From assembly GCA_947172415.1 (NCBI GenBank), contig OX359197.1, positions 1,860,001 through 1,924,000 of the forward strand: 64,000 nt of DNA. The letters run 5' to 3'. Shown here piece after piece: positions 57,953-64,000 of the stretch. This DNA comes from Chondrosia reniformis. Lineage: Eukaryota; Porifera; Demospongiae; Chondrillida; Chondrillidae. The translations under genes and the position numbers were made by a program. Every line of letters starts with the position of its first letter. Position 1 is the first letter of the stretch. The notes beneath the pieces are model-generated. The model was not told the origin of the DNA. It saw only the letters and a list, made by a program, of their open reading frames with translations, and searched no databases.

Positions 57953-58320
57953 GTCAATCAGCAAGAACTTGTAAAGTTTATAGAATGTCAATCCAGCAGA
58001 AACGTCCATCACCACTTTATCCAGAGTCAGTCCCTGTGATTTGTGAATGGTGACTGCCCATGCAAGGTTCAATGGAAGTTGTAGCCGTGAGCACTGGGTG
58101 ACACACTTCACGAAACTCCTGGAGCGTCTGTTTAGCTGCCATACCAAACCACGTACTGGACAAATCAAATGCGGATGCGCAGTAATCTCAGCTTTGGCAT
58201 TGACGAAACTACCTGGTATTGGGAGAATGGCATTTTCGCCGCAAGAAGCCTCCATGAAGCCAGTCATTCTGGGCCGAAAGCAGCCATGTTGTGGTCGTCG
58301 GGGCCGCTTTGTGGTCTAAA
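57953..58320 (-). pseudogene. Pif1/Helitron-type helicase C-terminal fragment
   Basis: The minus-strand frame includes CSRLQLPLNLAWAVTIHKSQ then GLTLDKVVMDVS, the conserved late helicase motif of Pif1-like helicases and Helitron transposons (..LPL.LAWAITIHKSQGLTLD). Only the C-terminal part is present. A 33-bp direct duplication (CAGCAAGAACTTGTAAAG...) borders it at 57925-57990. Found only in the second long cassette. Confidence 0.75.
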
Positions 58321-58638
58321 CTGCCATACGTACATACATATATACATATACTTATATACACTGGAAGTCGATGATCTCGCTAGTGTAGGGCTCACTTCTG
58401 GCTCGCCCCAATTAAAACCAATTAGTGAGTTCATATTTTAGTACATTGTAGTTCTATCAAGGAAGCACAGCAGAAGTGCTGACAGTTTTGAATAATTGTT
58501 ATAAAATTAAGAATAAATTAAAGTTGTAAACTGGATGAATGAAAATCAAAAAATAAATGGTATGCAAAAGTAAAGAGCTTTTGATATCTATTATGATATA
58601 GTAATATTATTATAAGTTTGTGTCCACTGGTGACTTAC

Positions 58639-58798
58639 CTCCATGGCTAATGATGAGAGATGCCTTCTCCATGTCTTCCTTTAAACTTGGTTTATAATCA
58701 TAACATTCGACAGTAAATCCACGCAGAGTTGGAATATCACCGACCTCACTTCTCCCCTTTTGGATGATTGTTTCAGAGTAACCCTTCTCTTGCAGTAC
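58639..58798 (-). CDS. ALG13: ALG13-like exon 2, copy 2 (intact)
   Basis: The open exon VLQEKGYSETIIQKGRSEVG then DIPTLRGFTVECYDYKPSLK and EDMEKASLIISHG corresponds to the middle of ALG13 (human GYNRLILQIGRG ... YKDSLKEDIQKADLVISHA). It begins in phase 0 after attag and ends in phase 1 at G|gtaagt, fitting exon 1 at 59536..59447 and the exon-3 copies. The nearest exon 3 (52055) is frameshifted; the next (42936) is open. Confidence 0.78.
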
Positions 58799-59446
58799 CT
58801 AATTGAAGGAAGGGCTATACAGTCACTGTCAAGAACTATAGAAAATCCAAGTGATAACACAAGTTATCACAGTTGAACATCATAACAGAGGGAAAAGTAT
58901 GAGAGAAGGATCATCTACTTTTCAACCTATAGGACAGCTGTATTGACCACCGATGCCTGCCACTATAGTACCTATATTCATGGAATATCTACTCATTATG
59001 CTGTCACTTCTGTCACTGAATTGCCACAGCAATGCTCCATTCATGTCTCTGTCTTTAGTCAGCTTTCCAAATTAGTTAATCAGTTATCCACTATAAGGTG
59101 ACTAACAGAGACCCAGACTAGAGAGGTGCTGCATACAGGTTCAATCAAAATGATAATCAAACCACAAGGAAACATAATCAAACTTCAAGATAAAAACAAC
59201 TCCTTGGAATCATGCAGAACAGCTGGTTTTGATCAACTATGCTCTGCCATTGCAGCACTCCCTTTCATGCTACCTTACATTAACCTATACCTGATTGATA
59301 AACGGACGGCATAGTATGGTTTTGATCAGTGCTGTGCCATTGCATGCAGACATGCTCTACCTTACACTAACCTATATACCTGATTGATCCTATAGTATTT
59401 CAAAGCATGTTTAAGAGAACATATGACAATGAACAGAGGTTCTTAC

Positions 59447-59536
59447 TTTAAGGAATTCAGTGCCCGTTGCAATTTTCGTAAGGTCTGTAAATTCAGTTGT
59501 CCCTACGGTAATAAAAGCGGTCTTGTTGGATGCCAT
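59447..59536 (-). CDS. ALG13: ALG13-like exon 1, copy 2 (intact)
   Basis: MASNKTAFITVGTTEFTDLT, 30 codons, donor AAA|gtaaga in phase 0. Joined to 58798..58639 it gives the first 83 residues of an ALG13-like GlcNAc-transferase subunit on the minus strand, with collagen-like genes lying in the following intron on the other strand. Confidence 0.78.
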
Positions 59537-60023
59537 TTTAAAGTCTACATGTAAATAAGAAAAATGGGGGACAAGTACAAGGTGACTACTCAACACGAAA
59601 GGAGCTACTGGAGTTACAATCAAGTACTACACAGTACCAGTTACAAATTTATGAGGTCCAAGTGACTATATAATATTAAAATTACAATCAAGTACTAGCT
59701 ACACATGCAGTGCAAGTTACAAGTTAAAAGAAATCCAAGTGACCCAGAGGATAATCAGTATTTTAAACAGCATATACAAGACTTTAGGGCACTGTTGCAG
59801 GCTTTGAAATTCTCAACTACTGCATAGAGATTAGTATAGTTGATACAGATCATCCAATTGCAAGGTAGAACCACATGGCCTACCAATTAACTTTTCACAC
59901 CTTAGTATAGACTAAAGATGATGCATCTGCATGCCATATATATCAACATAGGTTTCAGTCTTAAAGGGGTCTCAGCTAAAAACCACAGCAGATTTGATTT
60001 GCCTTGTGAGGGAGCTAAGAATA
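59537..60023. other. Spacer between ALG13 exon 1 and collagen fragment B
   Basis: Nearly identical to 35135-35618, non-coding on both strands. Confidence 0.5.
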
Positions 60024-60045
60024 TGTTTAGGTGCACCAAGCTGAA

Positions 60046-60475
60046 TCCTCATCTAGCTAATATTGACAGTCCCTATGTTGATGGCATCTCTATTATCCGT
60101 GGATCTCCACGTCACCATATTTGGACATATGCAGCTAGACGTGATGAAAGAGAAGGTGAATTCTGTTCCTGTGCAAACAACATTAACTTGAGAACTGATG
60201 TGCCAAATTTTGTTGGAAATGACTATTATTGTGAGTCAGGACATACAGGTCCCCATTCTGATGGTCGTTATAATACAAGACCTACATCATGGGCTGACCC
60301 CTTGTGGGATGGAGAAGGCTGCACTATTCCAGAGAACAGATGCTGTGACAGACATGGATGGTTTCATAAGAATGCTTCAAGTACTTCTGATGATGTAGAA
60401 GTCAGGTGGTGTTCTAATAATCCTCGTACAGATGAAGATGTACTAAATTGACCTAGTTGATATGTGGGTGCTGTA
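60046..60475 (+). pseudogene. C-terminal collagen-like fragment B
   Basis: It starts at the same internal position as fragment A (CATCTAGCTAATATTGACAG), after the half-hairpin at 60024-60045. The frame is clean up to GTACTAAATTGA, where a 1-bp insertion creates a premature stop 12 codons early. Variable stretches are CANNIN, TGPHSDGRYNTR and CSNNPRTDEDVL. An N-glycosylation sequon present in all others (NVSS) is NASS here, still a valid sequon. Confidence 0.85.
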
Positions 60476-60706
60476 GTTAAACAGAATTAGAAAGGCTGTT
60501 TTGACCTTATAAGTGATCATTTCTTAATAAAATGAAGTACCTTGATAGCTAGTGTAATCATTTTCTTTCATTAGAAATGTACCAGTTCACTAGTACATCT
60601 GCAAAAAGTAACAAAACAAGACAGTGAATAGATGATAAGGCTAATCATACAGAAGTTGCCTGTATATGCTGAAATTAAAAGTAACTTACTGTAACCATAT
60701 ACTTAT

Positions 60707-60757
60707 GTGTTTGGGTGCACCAAGCAGAAGCACAGTAGGAATGGTGTGCCCAAACAC
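60707..60757. repeat. Breakpoint hairpin, copy 4
   Basis: GTGTTTGGGTGCACCA / TGGTGTGCCCAAACAC (one mismatch), again immediately before SAFB-derived sequence. Confidence 0.8.
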
Positions 60758-61572
60758 AGACCTATGGCAGTAGCTACAGTAGGAATAAAGGACAGATTTC
60801 CTCTTCATGCAGGTGCATATAGGGGTCCTCGGGTGGAACTTCGCTAATTCAGACATCAGTTATGCAGTTAGCCAAAGCTCCTCTTCTAACCAATCTGAGA
60901 GTCGGAAGACAGACTTTCCATCCAGCACCGCCTCATACGGTGGCTATAGTGGCCGAGGAAATTCTGAAAATCCTTTACCCAATCAGAAGGCTGGACAAGG
61001 GCCAGGTTCTGGTAGTCAACATCAGTGGAAACAGCCAGGTGACAGCCAAAGCTTCAGTTCTCCCCCAATTTCTCAAACATCTAAGAGGTATATTGGTTTG
61101 CTTATTGTATGCTCTTACCTATATATATGAACTAGGCATTTGTTTCTCGGTACGTATGCATTATACTGCTTTTAATTAATGAATCTTATTTGTTTTTCTC
61201 AGCTATTACCAGCAAACTCCGCAATCTTATTCCACCACTGCCTCCAACAGTTCTACAGGTGGCTATTCTAGTCAAACAGGTCAAGGAGGTACCTCTGCAT
61301 ACCAGCGTCCCACCACCACTGGACCCCACTATAACCAACAGACTAGTGGTGCCACTAGGCCCTATCAAGCTAGCAGTAGAGGAGGTGGCATGCACATGCC
61401 TCCTAAGGACTCCATGTCCCGTTCACCAGCCGGCCGTGGAGCACCATCCAGCCATGGACCTCCCCCACAAGGTATGGGGAGACCAGGTCCACCCCAGGGA
61501 CGCTACCACAATCCTAGCAGGGACAGCAACATGAGAGGAGGCCATCCACCGTATTCCAATAGGAGATACTGA
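60758..61572 (+). pseudogene. SAFB exon 8/9 fragment, copy 4 (open exons)
   Basis: End of exon 8 (to 61087) and full exon 9 (61203-61572) with splice sites and stop kept. Small indels near the start break the frame relative to exon 8 upstream of AVSQSSSSNQ. Gene fragment without promoter. Confidence 0.8.
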
Positions 61573-62125
61573 AAGCAACACTCCTTTGGAACTATTTTTC
61601 ATGCACCTTATCTCTGCAATGCATAACCAGTATATTTTGTACGTAGCCTAACACAGTGGATCGTATTCTAATAATGTTTAGTAAGCAATTGTAACTGCTT
61701 GAAGTACGTAATAATGAATTTGGATGATTATGAAGTTGTGAATCCCATTGTTTTGTTTAGAAAATTTCCAAATATTGAAGGATTGCCAGTTTTATACAAC
61801 TTTAATAGATCATTATTCAATTCTTCTGTTTTAAGCAAATACCTAAAGAAAGAATGATACCAATGATACAAGCTACAAAATGTGTTCCTTGGGTTATACT
61901 CTCATTTTAAAATCAATCAAATGAACAAATGCATAATGAAAATTACATGAATACAAATTGAAAGGTTATAAGGTGGATTAGGAATGTTTACACTTGTGGT
62001 TTTATAAAAAGAGAAGCTGTTGAAGGTGAATGTAGCAATCCAAAAACTTGTAATGTTAAAAAAGGAAGTTATTACATAAAATACTTCAATCTCCCAACCA
62101 AGATCAGAATTCGGTCACTGTTTGA
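61573..62125. other. Cassette spacer, copy 5 (shortened)
   Basis: Same landmarks as 26613-27404 but missing roughly 250 bp around 61988. Non-coding. Confidence 0.55.
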
Positions 62126-62343
62126 TCAAGTGTAATGTCTCCCAGTTCTATATATGACACATCTACCTAGGAAGAATAATTTAAAAATTAAATGGACAAC
62201 TAACTTTGGTGTGGTGTAGATCAGATAGGACTCTTTTGCAAGTTGTGAAGCTAACTCTGTTTGGTGATTGTTCATTAAAGTTGGGTTGATCACTACTATT
62301 AATGGCTTTTGTAATTCCAATGACTCTAATATTGAACCAGAAC
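62126..62343 (-). pseudogene. ALG13: ALG13-like last exon, array copy 5 (open frame)
   Basis: Same open frame as copies 1 and 3. Its matching exons 1 and 2, if any, would lie beyond the right edge of the window, so it could belong to a functional ALG13 copy there. Confidence 0.65.
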
Positions 62344-62431
62344 CTGAAAGAATTTAAAGAAACATCAACTTTATTTCCTAGTATTACATTATATGTAGGC
62401 ATATAATGTTGGAAAAAGTGGTTTTTGAATA

Positions 62432-63136
62432 CAGTGGACTCTCCATCCAAGGGACGGGCTGGGACGACAGCATTTGTCCTTTGTATGAAAATGTCCTTAA
62501 CTCAGAAAGTATTAGAAAACTATATTATAAGCAAATTAACACACCGCTATCCATTAATGAAAGTGCTACAATCACAAAAGCACCAATCTACACATTTTGA
62601 AGGGCAGGTACTTCAGCTGCAGCGCGAACCATTAAATCCAAAGGACAGATTCGCTGTGATTGTTTGCCTGGACGGTGAGATAGTCGGAAGAGTTCCTGCT
62701 AATCTTGCTCCAACGTTTTCTCCATTTCTAGCAAGGGAGTGTAACACCATCACAGCAACCATAACTGGTGCTCGAGTCAATCGTGGAGCGGGTTTGGGTC
62801 TGGAGGTTCCTTGCTGCTATACACTAACTAGACCAAAATGTTACGTGCAGCGTGCAAAGGAACTTCTGACCCATTTAAACTAGCCTGCTTGTTGTTTGAG
62901 ACGTTTCTGGTACTTTTATTGATTTGCTGGTTCTTTGTGTCCGTTCATAGAGAGAATTTTGTTCGCAATGTTCACAATCGGGTACTTTAAAGCGTCCATT
63001 GGACGGTATTGAGAGCGTCCGCATTTGGGAGATTAAAACGTATTAACGTCATGCGCGGGAGAAACCGTGACCGCGTGGAGGACGTTGTAAAGCAACTGAT
63101 CGTTACTGGGAGAGTCCGTTAATGGAGAGTCCACTG
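62432..63136 (+). mobile_element. 705-bp TA-flanked element with HIRAN-like frame, copy 2
   Basis: Same TIRs, same TA flanks (62430-62431 and 63137-63138) and same position in the cassette as 37865-38569. It therefore arose by duplication of an already inserted element, not by independent transposition. Confidence 0.8.
62485..62883 (+). CDS. HIRAN-domain-like protein inside a transposable element, copy 2
   Basis: 132 codons, differing from copy 1 at only a few bases (for example LARECNTIT against LARGCNTIT), with the frame intact. See the entry at 37918 for domain evidence. Confidence 0.63.
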   Translation: MKMSLTQKVLENYIISKLTHRYPLMKVLQSQKHQSTHFEGQVLQLQREPLNPKDRFAVIVCLDGEIVGRVPANLAPTFSPFLARECNTITATITGARVNRGAGLGLEVPCCYTLTRPKCYVQRAKELLTHLN

Positions 63137-63138
63137 TA

Positions 63139-64000
63139 TATACCAGTACGTATGTACATGCGTCAGGGTATATGTATAATGCCACTGATCAAAATTATTG
63201 GATAATAGGTAAACCAGTCAGTGTGTACATAACGCCAAATATAGATAGATTACTTTGATTAGATACACAAGAGTATAATCTAAATACGTATATACGTTCA
63301 TAGTTTTGGAATTGTTACTTCTACAGTTATTTGCTCTCTAACTAAATTCATATTGTACATAATATGTAGTACGTGTTATATGGGTACCTTAACCATAACC
63401 AATAGCTACGTAACCATAAAACAATGTATTCCACTTACTAAACTAAGTATACGTACGGTGTAAATTTAAGCATTACTTGTTAGTACTGCACTGTATGCAC
63501 AGTCTTACTACAACAACATAAATGTGGCTGGACTAAGTTATTTATGTATGAACATACAAGTAGGCAATAAAATAACATTAAATTTTACATTCATTACCGT
63601 ATATACTTACTTATAGATTTTCACTATTTCAGTTTATGTATAAGTAAGTACATACATACTAACTTAACAATTATAATAATAATTCTACTGAGGATGCTTG
63701 TCTCAGTAAACAGGAAGTTTGGTATCATGTGCTTAGTTGTTTACTTCAATTTATAAATGTATATTACTAATTACTACACCCACTGTGGGGTTGTTTACAT
63801 TTATAATAGATACTTAAGTAAACATTTAATGAATTATGCATTCTGATAGGTAACCTTATCAAATCAATGCACTTAAAGGGTATATTTTGAAATGTTCATT
63901 TCTTTAAAATGATTAATGATGTTTACAGATTAAGAGTCTATTGTAAGTTCCAGTTTCATCCTTTCTCTATAAAAGAACTAAAGCAACCACTTCTGATATA
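63139..64000. promoter_or_regulatory. Upstream region of a further collagen-like gene (cut by window end)
   Basis: Matches 38572-39438 base for base with few changes, including TATAAAAG at 63968-63975 and CAACCACTTCTGATATA at the very end. In gene 3 the ATG follows 36 bp later, so another type-A collagen-like gene should begin at about 64037. Confidence 0.75.

Overview
The window looks like nuclear DNA of an early-branching animal, most probably a demosponge. I infer this from the compact, AT-rich sequence full of ACGTACGT-type microsatellites, the short introns, the animal-specific gene families (WASF/WAVE, GORAB, SAFB/SLTM, PEX11, ALG13, AIG1-type GTPase) and an array of secreted collagen-like proteins of a kind typical of sponges and cnidarians. 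The species cannot be fixed from sequence reading alone. All multi-exon models below were built by hand from reading frame, splice-site phase and family resemblance.

Left part (1-26.6 kb), single-copy housekeeping genes: the 3' part of an AIG1/GIMAP-like GTPase (+), a two-exon small membrane protein (+), a PEX11-like peroxisome gene (-, model incomplete), two tandem WASF/WAVE genes (-, three exons each), GORAB (+, four exons, sharing a 113-bp divergent promoter region with the second WASF gene) and a complete nine-exon SAFB/SLTM-like gene (+). Introns and gaps carry minisatellites, fold-back elements, a reverse-transcriptase fragment and a dispersed repeat that contains a hammerhead-ribozyme-like motif.

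Right part (26.6-64 kb), a segmental-duplication array. The repeated cassette is: 3' end of SAFB (+), last exon of an ALG13-like gene (-), intronless collagen-like gene type A (+). In the longer version this is followed by a decayed LINE, collagen-like gene type B (+), ALG13 exons 2 and 1 (-), and a C-terminal-only collagen fragment. There are five intact collagen-like genes (28767, 32349, 39475, 47783, 55877), one internally deleted pseudogene (52890) and two C-terminal fragments (35642, 60046). The window ends just before the start codon of a further copy.

The collagen-like proteins share a signal peptide, 27 Gly-X-Y triplets with an RGD, a predicted trimerising helix and a cysteine-rich C-terminal domain. 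Differences between paralogues are concentrated in four short stretches of that last domain, as expected for a family with diversifying binding surfaces. A short hairpin marks the breakpoints of the truncated copies. Read in the ancestral order, the collagen genes lie inside a large intron of the ALG13-like gene. No colinear exon set of ALG13 in the window is fully intact.
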